Positions 17,420 to 26,222 of a stretch of DNA of 64,000 nt are shown here, one piece after another (position 1 is the first letter of the stretch; each line of letters opens with the position of its first letter). Made by a program: the position numbers and the translations under genes. The notes beneath the pieces were generated by a model, which saw nothing but the letters and a program-made list of their open reading frames with translations, had not been told where the DNA came from and did no database searches. This stretch comes from Desulfonatronum thiosulfatophilum (GTDB lineage Bacteria > Desulfobacterota > Desulfovibrionia > Desulfovibrionales > Desulfonatronaceae), in the NCBI RefSeq assembly GCF_900104215.1, contig NZ_FMXO01000013.1, positions 62,001 to 126,000 of the forward strand, given 5' to 3'.

Positions 17420-17896
17420 CTAACGCTTGAATTTTTCATTTTGATTCAGGTTTTCGTAGATTTTTGAAAGCATGTCCTTGAGTTGATCGATCTGCTCCCA
17501 GCTCAATCCCTGGTACGCCCGTTCCGCCAGTTGCCCGGCGACACGAAGAATTCCTTCCTGCAGGGCACGCCCCTCTTCCGTCAGATAGATTCTGCTGCAG
17601 CGCCGATCATGCTCATCACGTCTGCGGACCACCAGCCTACGCCGCTCCAATCCGTCCAGAATGCGGGTCATGTTGGTCATATCCTTGAAGGTGGTAGAGG
17701 CCAGTTCACGTTGCACCCCCCCCTCAAAATTCCAAAGCTGCCAGAGAACAACGCATTGCTCGGGGGTAACCTCATACCCCTGCTCATCCAACAACCGATG
17801 AAACTCCTTTTTGATCCGCAGCGCAGCCCTGTTTACCAGGAAACCCGGCGAGTCCTCCAACTCCATCCGCATCATTTTATCAATCCATGAAGTCAT
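17420..17896 (-). CDS. MarR-family transcriptional regulator
   Basis: This 158-residue winged-helix regulator starts at the ATG at 17896, with GGAG about 9 bases upstream; an alternative TTG start at 17911 is less likely. The DNA-binding domain includes VTPEQCVVLWQL, STTFKDMTNMTRILDGLERR and the wing RRRDEHDRRCSRIYLTEEG. MarR proteins usually respond to phenolic, fatty-acid or oxidant ligands and control the divergent gene. Here the divergent neighbour is a FadL-type outer-membrane channel, so control of hydrophobic-substrate uptake is a reasonable inference. No clear operator palindrome was found in the 302-base gap. Confidence 0.9.
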   Translation of the reverse strand: MTSWIDKMMRMELEDSPGFLVNRAALRIKKEFHRLLDEQGYEVTPEQCVVLWQLWNFEGGVQRELASTTFKDMTNMTRILDGLERRRLVVRRRDEHDRRCSRIYLTEEGRALQEGILRVAGQLAERAYQGLSWEQIDQLKDMLSKIYENLNQNEKFKR

Positions 17897-18198
17897 TAGT
17901 TGCCACTCCAATTATTTGTTGACTTTTTCCAGACTCGGCAACATACGCAGGCCTGCTGATTTATTGCAGGATTGGATTCTCTTTGCAAGATCGATCGCGG
18001 ACAGCGGCGGACTGCGCTAAACCAGTACCAGCCCGGACAGGCCATTCATCATTCCGTGGTGGTAATGCACCAGTCTGCAAGACTTGGGGCGGAACAGCGA
18101 GCAGCAAAACGCCCTGCGTCTGATCCAGAAGCAGAACCACCTACTTGTCGCGGAGGCATGTTCGTCTTGTTAACTGATTTATTGTATCTGGAGGAAGT
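17897..18198. other. Divergent intergenic region between marR-type gene and fadL-type gene
   Basis: This 302-base stretch carries no gene. It must contain promoters for both divergent genes. A 10 bp palindrome GCAGGCCTGC (near 17949-17958) and a spaced pair GTTGCC (17899-17904) / GGCAAC (17937-17942) are the only symmetrical sites noticed, and neither is a convincing operator. Confidence 0.4.
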
Positions 18199-19437
18199 AT
18201 GGCACGCATTGCAGGATTGACGATTTTCTTCGTACTCATCAGCCTTGGATCAGCGAATGGAGCAGGATTCGCGTTGTATGAGTTCGGAGCCAGAGGCACT
18301 TCCATGGCCGGGACCATGCTCGGACGGGCTGATGATCCTTCGGCTGTAGCCTACAATCCCGCGGGAATGACCCAACTGGAAGGCACCCAGACCATGATCG
18401 GCCTTTCCGTGGTCGCACCCAACGGAAAAGTGCGGACCCCCGGGGATACCACCTCGATTGAGAGCAATTATTGGGTTCCGCCCCACGCCTATCTCACCCG
18501 CCAAATGACCGACAAGACTTGGCTCGGGCTGGGCCTTTACACGAGATTCGGACTGGGGACGGAGTATCCGAAAGGTTGGCCGGGGGAGTACAATAATCTC
18601 TACACCCGGGTTAAATCCCTCTCTTTCAATCCCAATCTGGCGTATAAGTTGACTGATACGGTCTCCCTGGCTGTGGGCGCCGAGGTCATGTGGTTTGATT
18701 TTTACCAGAAAAAAATGGTAGGCAGGCCACTGGGCGGCATCGAGGCCGAACTGAATGGAGATTCCTACGGATTTGGAGGAAACGTCGCACTCCACTACAA
18801 ACCGAGCGATACCTGGGCCTTGGGTCTCACCTACAAAAGCCGCATCAAACAGAGCATCAAGGGGGACGCGACATTTCAACGAACACCCACCGCCAGGGCG
18901 TTTGGGTATTTCAATGACACGTCGGCCAAAGGCGATATAACTCTGCCCGACTCGTTCGGAGTAGGCCTCATGTTCAGACCGCATGAAAGGCTGAGTCTTG
19001 AGGCGAACGCCATCTACACGCTGTGGAGCACGTACGACAAACTGGAAATTACCTACGGCGAAGCGCTTACTCCCGGCGCCCTGACCGGTAACACCAAGGT
19101 ATCATCCATGGCAAAAAACTGGAAAGACGTCTGGCGGTTTCAGGTCGGAGCCGAGTACAGCCTGAGCGATCTCATTGATCTCCGCCTTGGTTATGTTTTC
19201 GACCAGATCCCGGACACGGATCAATATGCCGATTATATGACGCCCACCAGCGACCGACACATCGTCACCACCGGCATCGGATTCTCCGGCGAGAGGTTCA
19301 GCGTCGACATTTCCTACTCGTATCTCTGGTTCGCCGATCGGAATATTGTTGCACGTCCAGCTGACCATGTCCTGGACAGCACCTTCAAGGACGGGCACAC
19401 CCATCTCACCAGCATCAGTCTGGGTTACAAGTTCTAG
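18199..19437 (+). CDS. FadL/OMPP1/TodX-family outer-membrane channel
   Basis: This 412-residue protein has a signal peptide (to about residue 21). It has the typical FadL N-terminus GFALYEFGARGTSMAGT followed by DDPSAVAYNPAGMT. The remainder is a series of amphipathic beta strands ending in an aromatic C-terminus (SISLGYKF), as expected for an outer-membrane barrel. The family carries long-chain fatty acids or hydrophobic hydrocarbons across the outer membrane. GGAGGAAG lies just before the start. It is divergent from a MarR regulator, which suggests ligand-controlled expression. Confidence 0.93.
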   Translation: MARIAGLTIFFVLISLGSANGAGFALYEFGARGTSMAGTMLGRADDPSAVAYNPAGMTQLEGTQTMIGLSVVAPNGKVRTPGDTTSIESNYWVPPHAYLTRQMTDKTWLGLGLYTRFGLGTEYPKGWPGEYNNLYTRVKSLSFNPNLAYKLTDTVSLAVGAEVMWFDFYQKKMVGRPLGGIEAELNGDSYGFGGNVALHYKPSDTWALGLTYKSRIKQSIKGDATFQRTPTARAFGYFNDTSAKGDITLPDSFGVGLMFRPHERLSLEANAIYTLWSTYDKLEITYGEALTPGALTGNTKVSSMAKNWKDVWRFQVGAEYSLSDLIDLRLGYVFDQIPDTDQYADYMTPTSDRHIVTTGIGFSGERFSVDISYSYLWFADRNIVARPADHVLDSTFKDGHTHLTSISLGYKF

Positions 19438-19451
19438 CCCGGATCATCCCC

Positions 19452-19490
19452 GGAGCCTGCCCGCACCCGCACCACATAGCGGCAGGCTCC
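19452..19490. terminator. Hairpin between convergent fadL-type gene and rnk
   Basis: GGAGCCTGCC and GGCAGGCTCC pair across a 19-base loop between two convergent stop codons. There is no T-tract on either side, so termination strength is uncertain. Confidence 0.45.
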
Positions 19491-19510
19491 GCTCCTGAAA
19501 ACAGCGGATG

Positions 19511-19924
19511 TCAGGCGAGAAAGTCACCGGAACGCTCCGGCTGATAGATCACCTCGATAATCCGAACGCGCATCATCCCGCCCCCGGGTCGGGGCCATTG
19601 TATTTCATCTCCCTGGGACAGACCCAGAAGTGCGCTGCCGACAGGTGCAAGAACGGAAATTTTCTGTCCGCTCGCATCTTCGTTGCCGGGATAAACCAGG
19701 GTCATCCTGAACTCCTCGCCGGAAGGTTCCACCTTGAACTTCACCGTGGAATTCATGGTTACCACGGAGGATGGCATTCGGTGCGGCTCCACCACTTCAG
19801 CCCGCTCCAGCTCCTCTTCCAGTTCGGCCATGCCTGGAAACGAGTCCGGCGCAAGAGCATCCAAAAGAGTCTCCAGTCTTTGTACATCCACGGTCGACAG
19901 AATGATCTTCGGTTTTTTGTTCAT
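19511..19924 (-). CDS. rnk: Regulator of nucleoside diphosphate kinase (Rnk, GreA/GreB-like)
   Basis: This 137-residue RNA-polymerase-binding protein has a short N-terminal coiled segment (LETLLDALAPDS to ELEEELERAEVVEP) and a GreA/B C-terminal FKBP-like domain (MTLVYPGNEDA, ISVLAPVGSALLGLSQGDEIQWP). In Rnk the coiled coil is too short to reach the polymerase active site, unlike GreA. The start is supported by AGGGAGGA. The name Rnk comes from an effect on nucleoside diphosphate kinase in gamma-proteobacteria, and the role here is inferred from family membership. Confidence 0.88.
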   Translation of the reverse strand: MNKKPKIILSTVDVQRLETLLDALAPDSFPGMAELEEELERAEVVEPHRMPSSVVTMNSTVKFKVEPSGEEFRMTLVYPGNEDASGQKISVLAPVGSALLGLSQGDEIQWPRPGGGMMRVRIIEVIYQPERSGDFLA

Positions 19925-20031
19925 TCAGTCCTCCCTCTCGGCTACGGTTGTCGTATACGCAATACGTTATCAGTCCGTTGAAAACTCTCAATTGCCGCGT
20001 TGCTGCACAGGCCAAACAAACCCCCTTACGC

Positions 20032-20056
20032 AAAAAAAAACCCCGCTGACGCGGGG
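20032..20056 (-). terminator. Intrinsic terminator after the cold-shock gene
   Basis: CCCCGC pairs with GCGGGG around a 4-base loop. On the minus strand this is followed by a run of nine U residues, downstream of the cold-shock gene stop. Confidence 0.88.
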
Positions 20057-20081
20057 TTTTCGAGCAAATCAGCAACTTGAA

Positions 20082-20282
20082 CTAGATTTTTTCGACATTC
20101 TCGGCAGCCGGGCCTTTCGGTCCATCGACAACGTCGAATGTGACACGAGCGCCTTCGGCCAGGGACTTAAAGCCTTGTCCCTGAATGGCGGAATGATGAA
20201 CGAACACGTCGTTGCCGCCATCCTCCGCGATAAAACCATAACCCTTGGAATCATTAAACCATTTAACTGTACCTTCCGCCAT
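20082..20282 (-). CDS. Cold-shock-domain RNA chaperone (CspA family)
   Basis: This 66-residue single cold-shock domain protein begins [18 protein letters not shown] and contains both RNA-binding motifs, KGYGFI (RNP1) and VFVHH (RNP2). It binds single-stranded RNA and DNA and melts RNA structure. AAGGAG lies 8 bases before the start. A long 5' leader is likely, since the upstream space of about 600 bases holds no convincing gene, and such leaders often control csp genes post-transcriptionally. A strong terminator follows. Confidence 0.95.
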   Translation of the reverse strand: MAEGTVKWFNDSKGYGFIAEDGGNDVFVHHSAIQGQGFKSLAEGARVTFDVVDGPKGPAAENVEKI

Positions 20283-20880
20283 CTGCTACTCCTTGAGAAT
20301 ACGGCTTCCTTATGAAGCCACGTGAAAACGATCCGATTTACCGTCTGGAAAACCGGTTGGCAGTTACTTGTTCAGCATAAAAAAGCCACACGACCCAACG
20401 GGGAATTGTGCGGCGAATACGAAATATTTTTATACTTCAAACAGGTACTGCACACATGAGGAATCCATATACAGGAGAGCTCGACGTAAGGCAACATGAA
20501 ATTTTCATCCCAAGGGTATCAGGGTCAAGAAGTAAAAACCCACAGCCAGCCTTCCCTCTCAAGCCTTCCAGTGCAGCCCTACAGAAAGACGCACGACATG
20601 CCTTTGGAAGCGCCGGTACTTCAGGATGGTCTGAGCGCGTCGGGAAACCTGTCCAGATCCGTCATGAACATGGGCCTGCCCTTGGGTTGTTCGTTGTTCG
20701 CGGGGAGATGACCAGGACGCTATCCCGACTGACCAAGCGATCCCCTGATGCCCCACCCGTTCAATTGAATGCCGATCCAATTCCCGAGCTTAAAAGGGAA
20801 CGGAGCATATTTTCGCCCAAGAATGTTCATTATCCCGTAAAAAAAATGTCGTTCTCAGATTTCCTCTGCTGAAAACTTCT
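20283..20880. other. About 600 bases without a convincing gene
   Basis: This stretch lies upstream of the cold-shock gene and downstream of the rubredoxin-like gene, both on the minus strand. Open frames exist (for example 20408-20872 and 20496-20711, plus strand; 20559-20780, minus), but their products have no recognisable motif or realistic composition. The part next to the cold-shock gene is probably its promoter and leader. The rest shows nothing I can name. Confidence 0.5.
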
Positions 20881-21072
20881 TCACTGCTGTTCGGTCGCCT
20901 TCTCTTTTTTGAACATGGTCGGATTGATGTTTTGGGAATTCGGGCCGCCGCATTCCGGAGTGTAGCAGGTCACATCCACGAATGAACACTTTTGCGAGCA
21001 TGCCGGGCAGGTTTCCGGCGGCGCCGTTGTTTCAAGGGTGTTTCCACACTTGTCGCACTTGAAATAGGCCAT
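20881..21072 (-). CDS. Small rubredoxin-like / zinc-ribbon protein
   Basis: This 63-residue protein has a metal-binding cysteine pattern, CDKCG at residues 6-10 and CPACSQKC further on, then CYTPECGG. The first two CxxC pairs are spaced like a rubredoxin or zinc ribbon. The additional cysteines (VTCYTPECGG) are a feature I associate with a small family seen in sulfate-reducing bacteria, from memory. The metal could be iron or zinc. AGGAG precedes the ATG. It could serve in electron transfer to oxygen-defence enzymes, but that is inference from family resemblance only. Confidence 0.7.
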   Translation of the reverse strand: MAYFKCDKCGNTLETTAPPETCPACSQKCSFVDVTCYTPECGGPNSQNINPTMFKKEKATEQQ

Positions 21073-21174
21073 TGCATCGCTCCTTGCGTCATGACGTTTT
21101 TTTCGGTTGTTTTTTCTAACGAGATAACAGGAAAGACGAGGGTGGCGTGGACCTGCCTTGCGGACGAAACGTGA

Positions 21175-21600
21175 TCAACCGCATACCCCCATGGAGCCTT
21201 CGGCACATTCGCGTCCATCGATCCAAGTGGCCCCGCTGAGTTTAGCCCCTGTCAGGTTGGCTCGGGTCAGGGTTGCTTCCATCAAGTTCGCCCCTCTCAG
21301 GTCGGACCAGCTCAAGTTGGCATTGCTCAGGTCTGCATTGCTCAGGTTGGTTCCCATCAGCCGAGCACCGTTGAGATTGGCCCAACTCAGGTCGGCGTTG
21401 CGCAGATTCGCTTCCCTGAGGTCGGCCCTGTTCAGTCTTGTTCCGCTCAGGTTCGCTCCAGTCAAGTCGCATTTCGGACACTGATTGCTACCCCGCAACC
21501 GATCCAGGTCGGCTTGATCAAAAGCCTCAAGAGTTCCCAACATGCTCAGGAGCAGGAATACGGTGGTGATCGACACGGCAATGTAAATATTCATTGGCAT
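21175..21600 (-). CDS. Exported pentapeptide-repeat protein
   Basis: This 141-residue protein has an N-terminal hydrophobic signal or anchor (residues 4-24). A right-handed quadrilateral beta-helix follows, built from about sixteen pentapeptide repeats of the A(D/N)LxX type (for example GANLSGTRLNRADLREANLR). One CPKC pair precedes the repeats and two cysteines lie at the C-terminus (RECAEGSMGVCG), which may cap the helix by disulfides. The function is unknown; related proteins range from gyrase protectors to structural spacers, but export argues against a gyrase role. The start could also be the second ATG two codons on (21594). Confidence 0.85.
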   Translation of the reverse strand: MPMNIYIAVSITTVFLLLSMLGTLEAFDQADLDRLRGSNQCPKCDLTGANLSGTRLNRADLREANLRNADLSWANLNGARLMGTNLSNADLSNANLSWSDLRGANLMEATLTRANLTGAKLSGATWIDGRECAEGSMGVCG

Positions 21601-21871
21601 ACTTTTCTCATGTGTATAGGTGGCTCCTTGCTTGCGAAGTGAAACCCGAAGAGTCTCAAAAGTACTCCAGACTTAAGAACATATATGACGCCCCTTGATC
21701 TGTCCATGGCAATTCCAACTGCAGCAGGGCAATATAGTCACATAAACTTCCCCCCAAAAAACAGGTGCTCTCTCTCCGCCCTTTCCACGCATCAGCCCTG
21801 CGAATCTTTTGACATCGAAGAATCCCGTTCCTATGTATTGGTATCCAGAAACTTAACCGGAGGGAAATGCC

Positions 21872-22432
21872 ATGTGCAAATTCATTGGAAAATCATTGGT
21901 GACGATCCTGTTCCTGCTTTTGGCCGTTGGAGCGGCCAAAGCCGAAAATCCGACCGCCTTCGCCGAATTGTTCGACAATGATGGAAAGTCCCTCGGGAAG
22001 GCGCATTTCGAGCAGGGGCCGAATGGAGTCCTGATCCGACTTGAACTTGAAGGAGTGGCGGAATCCGCCGGTTTCCATGCGATCCACATCCATGAGCATG
22101 GGGATTGCACGGATCATGAAGAGGGTTTCGAGGCCGCCGGGCAACACCTCAATCCCGAGGACAAGAAGCACGGGCTGATGCATCCCGATGGCCCGGATGC
22201 CGGAGATTTCCCCAATATTTACGTGCATGAAGACGGCAGCGTTCGCGCTGAACTGTTCACCAATTACGCTTCCCTGGATGGATCGGTGGGCGCACGCATG
22301 CTTGACGAATCAGGCGCAGCCATCGTCATCCACGCCAACCCGGATGATCACCACACCCAACCCACCGGCGATTCAGGTCCGCGTATCGCCTGCGGCACAA
22401 TCTACGCCACATCGGATATCCAGCAAGAATAA
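21872..22432 (+). CDS. sodC: Periplasmic Cu/Zn superoxide dismutase
   Basis: This 186-residue enzyme dismutates superoxide to oxygen and hydrogen peroxide. It has a signal peptide (cut near AKA at residue 24). The copper ligands are in HIHEHGDC, zinc-loop histidines are in GQHLNP and LMHPDGPDAGDFPN, and the C-terminal motif is IHANPDDHHTQPTGDSGPRI with the disulfide cysteine in ACGTI. The bridging histidines are present, so it should be active. GGAGGG lies 6 bases before the start. In an anaerobe it would protect the periplasm during oxygen exposure. Confidence 0.95.
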   Translation: MCKFIGKSLVTILFLLLAVGAAKAENPTAFAELFDNDGKSLGKAHFEQGPNGVLIRLELEGVAESAGFHAIHIHEHGDCTDHEEGFEAAGQHLNPEDKKHGLMHPDGPDAGDFPNIYVHEDGSVRAELFTNYASLDGSVGARMLDESGAAIVIHANPDDHHTQPTGDSGPRIACGTIYATSDIQQE

Positions 22433-22461
22433 TCCAAGCGCCTCTTCGACCGTCATCTCCG

Positions 22462-22487
22462 AACCGCTGCCCGCACGGGCAGCGGTT
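22462..22487 (+). terminator. Probable terminator hairpin of sodC
   Basis: AACCGCTGCCC pairs perfectly with GGGCAGCGGTT around a 4-base loop, 30 bases after the sodC stop. The following TTT run is interrupted by C residues, so it is a weaker intrinsic terminator. Confidence 0.6.
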
Positions 22488-22590
22488 TCCCTCGCAAAAG
22501 TTCTTCCCGCAAAGCGCGTAATCGTCACGTCACGATCATCGCCCAGATGTCCGTTATCGAATCCCCTGCATGCCCAAATGAGCAGTCTCC

Positions 22591-22620
22591 ATCCAAATCG
22601 AAATCGAAATCGCAATCGCA
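22591..22620. repeat. Hexamer array (ATCG plus two variable bases), locus 2
   Basis: Five 6-base units in strict phase (ATCCAA, ATCGAA twice, ATCGCA twice) match the unit of the larger arrays at 13.5 kb and 36.3 kb. The opposite arm seen at the other loci is reduced here to a few degenerate TTCGA-like words. Confidence 0.75.
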
Positions 22621-22766
22621 TCCCAGTCCCACTCGAATTCGACAAAGAATTCCGATTCTGCTCGACTTGCGTTCACGATGATGACAAATAAATGCTAACC
22701 TTTACTTGATCGTATCGACAATCTATCCTGCTTTGTATCCACCCACGTTGCCAAGGAGGAATGATT

Positions 22767-24968
22767 ATGGACTTCGTCCACGTAGGAAACCTGCGCATTG
22801 CAAAGCCCCTTCACGACTTTATAGACAAAGAAGCGGCGCCTGGCTCTGGTCTCGACGCGGAGCATTTCTGGAGCACCTTGGAAGCACTGGTGCGAGAGCT
22901 CGGCCTCCGCAATGCGGAACTGCTGGCCAAGCGCGATGCCCTGCAGGCAGCCATCGATCAGTGGCATCAAAACAATTCCGGGCTGTCCTTCGACCCGAGC
23001 AGCTACAAGCAATTCCTGATTTCCCTGGACTATCTCATCCCTCCGGGAACCGAGTTTTCCATTCACACGGCCAATGTTGATCCGGAAATCGCCGTCATTG
23101 CCGGCCCGCAGCTTGTGGTTCCGATCACCAACGCCCGCTATGCCGTCAATGCCGTAAACGCCCGCTGGGGCAGCCTCTATGATGCGCTCTACGGAACAGA
23201 CGTCATTGACGACGCGGATGGAGCGGGCAGGAGCGCCGAATACAATCCTATTCGCGGCGCCAAGGTCATGGCCGAGGCCGCCGCATTCCTGGACAAGGCC
23301 ATTCCCCTGAATGAGGGCAGCCATACGGACGTGCGCCGCTACTCGGTTTTCGCAAACCAGGATGCACGGCACCGCCTGATCGCGGTCCTGGACAACGGAG
23401 CCGAAACCGGCCTTGCCCAGCCGGAAAAACTTGTCGGCTATGCTGGTGCGCTCAACGCCGACGGCGAACCCGAGGCGCTCCTCTTCCGCAACCTCGGACT
23501 GCACCTGGAAATTCGCATCGACCATGGTCATCATATCGGACGCGAACACAAAGCCGGCGTGTGCGACGTGATCATGGAAGCCGCACTGACCACCATTTTG
23601 GACCTGGAAGATTCCGTGGCCGTGGTGGATGTCGAGGACAAGACCCTGGCCTATCGCAATCTGCTGGGGCTGCTCAAGGGAGATCTGCGGGCCGGTTTTT
23701 CCAAGGGCGGTAAATTCATTGACCGCCGGATGAACACGGACCGGCACTATACAAAATTCAACGGGGATCGGCTCAATTTGTCCGGCCGCAGCCTGATGCT
23801 GATCCGCAACGTGGGGCTGTTGATGACCACGGACGCCGTGCTGGACGCGCAGGGGAAGGAAATTCCCGAAGGAATTCTGGACGCCCTGGCCACCGCCTTT
23901 CTTTCTTTGCATGACCTAAAAGCAGACAAAAGCACAGCCCGCAATAGTCGCGCCGGCAGCATTTACATCGTCAAGCCCAAGCTGCACGGCCCCGAGGAGG
24001 TGCGGTTCACCTGCGACCTGTTCACCCTGATCGAGGATGCCCTGGGTCTTGCCCGGAACACCATCAAGATCGGGATCATGGACGAAGAGCGCCGGACCAC
24101 TCTGAACCTGAAGGAATGCATCCGGGTCGCTCGGGAGCGGGTCATCTTCATCAACACCGGCTTTCTGGACCGCACCGGCGACGAGATCCACACCAGCATG
24201 GAGGCAGGTCCCATGGTGCGCAAGAACGACATGCGCATCGAACCCTGGATGCTCAACTACGAGGATTGGAACGTGGATGTCGGGCTGGCCGCCGGACTCA
24301 GCGGCAAGGCCCAGATCGGCAAGGGCATGTGGGCCAAACCGGACAAGATGCGGGAAATGGTCGAAACCAAGATCGCCCATCCGCGTGCCGGAGCGAATTG
24401 CGCCTGGGTCCCCTCCCCCACTGCCGCCACCTTGCACGCCATGCACTACCATCAGGTGGACGTCTTTGCCCGGCAACGCGAACTCATTGACAAACCCAGA
24501 GCACGGCTGGACGAACTCCTCCGACTCCCCCTCCTCGGTGAAACCTCTCCCACGCCTGCCCAAATCGACGAGGAACTGGCCAACAACGCCCAGTCCATCC
24601 TGGGCTACGTGGTGCGCTGGGTGAACCAGGGCGTGGGCTGTTCCAAGGTGCCGGACATCACGAACGTGGGCCTGATGGAAGACCGGGCCACCTTGCGCAT
24701 CTCCAGCCAGCACATGGCCAACTGGCTGCGCCACGGCATCTGCACCCGGGAACAGGTCCTGGCCACCCTGCGGCGCATGGCCGACGTGGTTGACGGCCAG
24801 AATGCCGGAGATCCCCTTTACCAGCCCATGGGGCCGGACCATGATCAAAGCATCGCCTTCCAGGCGGCCTGCGATCTGATTTTTCAGGGCCGCGAACAGC
24901 CCAACGGCTATACCGAACCGATCCTGCACGCCCGGCGGCGGGAAGTGAAAGCCGCTCAACGCGGCTGA
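22767..24968 (+). CDS. glcB: Malate synthase G
   Basis: Malate synthase condenses glyoxylate with acetyl-CoA to give malate. The single-chain G isoform of about 730 residues is clear from length (733) and from regions such as [47 protein letters not shown] and [10 protein letters not shown]. The first ATG (22761) touches the ribosome site AAGGAGGA, so the second ATG at 22767, with 6-base spacing, is the better start. No isocitrate lyase or glycolate oxidase gene is in the window, so the source of glyoxylate is not evident. The next gene starts only 30 bases downstream. Confidence 0.96.
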   Translation: MDFVHVGNLRIAKPLHDFIDKEAAPGSGLDAEHFWSTLEALVRELGLRNAELLAKRDALQAAIDQWHQNNSGLSFDPSSYKQFLISLDYLIPPGTEFSIHTANVDPEIAVIAGPQLVVPITNARYAVNAVNARWGSLYDALYGTDVIDDADGAGRSAEYNPIRGAKVMAEAAAFLDKAIPLNEGSHTDVRRYSVFANQDARHRLIAVLDNGAETGLAQPEKLVGYAGALNADGEPEALLFRNLGLHLEIRIDHGHHIGREHKAGVCDVIMEAALTTILDLEDSVAVVDVEDKTLAYRNLLGLLKGDLRAGFSKGGKFIDRRMNTDRHYTKFNGDRLNLSGRSLMLIRNVGLLMTTDAVLDAQGKEIPEGILDALATAFLSLHDLKADKSTARNSRAGSIYIVKPKLHGPEEVRFTCDLFTLIEDALGLARNTIKIGIMDEERRTTLNLKECIRVARERVIFINTGFLDRTGDEIHTSMEAGPMVRKNDMRIEPWMLNYEDWNVDVGLAAGLSGKAQIGKGMWAKPDKMREMVETKIAHPRAGANCAWVPSPTAATLHAMHYHQVDVFARQRELIDKPRARLDELLRLPLLGETSPTPAQIDEELANNAQSILGYVVRWVNQGVGCSKVPDITNVGLMEDRATLRISSQHMANWLRHGICTREQVLATLRRMADVVDGQNAGDPLYQPMGPDHDQSIAFQAACDLIFQGREQPNGYTEPILHARRREVKAAQRG

Positions 24969-24998
24969 AAATCATGATCGAAAAATAATTATGAGCTC

Positions 24999-26222
24999 AT
25001 GATCTCCAATTTGATTTCCAAACTCCGCCGGAAGCTCCATGTCCCCATTATCGACAACGGGGCGTTGGACAATGGAGCCCTGGATAACGCCCTCAAGAAG
25101 GCCAGGGAGACGCACCCGCCACCCGTGGTCTGGCTTCTGGGCAAGACGCAGTCCGGCAAGACCTCCATCATCCGCTCCCTGACCGGCAGTCCGGATGCCG
25201 AGATCGGCAACGGGTTCCAGAGCTGCACCCGGACATCTCGCTTCTACGACCATCCCGCCGAAGCGCCGGTGGTGCGGTTCCTGGATACCCAGGGACTGGG
25301 AGAGGTGCGTTACGACCCTTCCGAAGACATTGCCTTCGCCGAATCGCAGGCTCACCTGGTCATCGCGGTCATCAAGGTCTCGGACAGCCTGCAGAATGCC
25401 GTCTTCGACGTGTTGCGGGCGGTCCGCAAGCGTCATCCGGAATGGCCCGTGATTGTGGCCCAGACCTGTCTGCACGAGCTGTATCCTCCCGAATTCGAGC
25501 ACGTCATGCCCTATCCGTTCGTCAAGGAAGGATGGGAGCGTCTTGTGCCTACGGACCTTGCACGGGCCCTCCATTTTCAACGCCGGGAACTCGGCAGGTT
25601 GCCGGGCAACGGGGCCGTGTTCTGGATTCCGGTGGATCTGACGTTGCCCGAAGATGACATTGCACCCGCGGATTATGGCCTGAATGCCCTATGGGCGACC
25701 ATTGAGCGCGCCTCCACCATGGAGCTTGAGCACCGGCTCCGGGGCGACGTGGATCAGGCCGACGCCTTTGCCCGGGCCGCGCATCAGCAGATTGTCGGCT
25801 ACGCCATGGCATCGGCGACGTTCGGCGCCCTGCCCGTGGTGGATCTGGCCCTGGTGCCGGCCCTGCAGATGAAAATGCTGCACAAACTGGGAACCCTCGC
25901 CAACGTGAACTGGGACAAACGGCGCGTAGCGGAATTTATGGGCCTGCTGGGAGCGGGCTTTCTGGCCGGACATGGGTTGCGCATGGTCGGGCGGACAATG
26001 GTCAAGGTCGTACCCGTAATCGGACAGACAGGCGGCGCCGCCTACGGCGCGGCGGCCAGCGCCGGGATCACCTATGCCCTCGGCAAGGCCGGCTGCGCTT
26101 ACCTGCAACGCATATCCAAGGGCCTGCCCGTGGACGCGGACACCGTGCGCACCGTCTTCAAGGACTCCTTGAAAAGCGGCAAAGCCCTCGCGACGTCTTT
26201 TTTGAAAAAGGACAAGAAATGA
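24999..26222 (+). CDS. P-loop GTPase with C-terminal DUF697-like membrane-associated domain
   Basis: This 407-residue protein has an Era/Ras-like G domain. The P-loop is LLGKTQSGKTSII (about residue 47), the switch II region is FLDTQGLGE, and a nucleotide-contact strand reads WPVIVAQTCLHE where NKxD would be expected, so base recognition may be unusual. From about residue 260 the chain becomes hydrophobic and glycine-rich (MASATFGALPVVDLALVPALQMKML, VPVIGQTGGAAYGAAASAGITYALG), as in DUF697/YcjF-type domains. The stop overlaps the next GTPase gene by 4 bases. The function is unknown; membrane remodelling or envelope stress is a guess from the YcjX/YcjF comparison. Confidence 0.75.
   Translation: MISNLISKLRRKLHVPIIDNGALDNGALDNALKKARETHPPPVVWLLGKTQSGKTSIIRSLTGSPDAEIGNGFQSCTRTSRFYDHPAEAPVVRFLDTQGLGEVRYDPSEDIAFAESQAHLVIAVIKVSDSLQNAVFDVLRAVRKRHPEWPVIVAQTCLHELYPPEFEHVMPYPFVKEGWERLVPTDLARALHFQRRELGRLPGNGAVFWIPVDLTLPEDDIAPADYGLNALWATIERASTMELEHRLRGDVDQADAFARAAHQQIVGYAMASATFGALPVVDLALVPALQMKMLHKLGTLANVNWDKRRVAEFMGLLGAGFLAGHGLRMVGRTMVKVVPVIGQTGGAAYGAAASAGITYALGKAGCAYLQRISKGLPVDADTVRTVFKDSLKSGKALATSFLKKDKK

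Larger units (their letters stand above)
22433..22766. other. Intergenic region sodC to glcB holding a hairpin and a short hexamer array
   Basis: No gene is present in this 334-base gap. It contains a perfect hairpin at 22462-22487 and a five-unit hexamer array at 22591-22620, both listed separately. The final part carries the malate synthase ribosome site (AAGGAGGA at 22753-22760). Confidence 0.6.

Noticed and set aside
17285-17467. 60-residue open frame before the marR-type stop
   Set aside because: No ribosome site, partly antisense to the regulator gene, no motif.
20408-20872. 154-residue open frame upstream of the rubredoxin-like gene
   Set aside because: Random-looking composition and no conserved motif; the region is described as gene-free.
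22761-22766. First ATG of malate synthase as the start
   Set aside because: It touches the ribosome site AAGGAGGA; the second ATG at 22767 has normal spacing.
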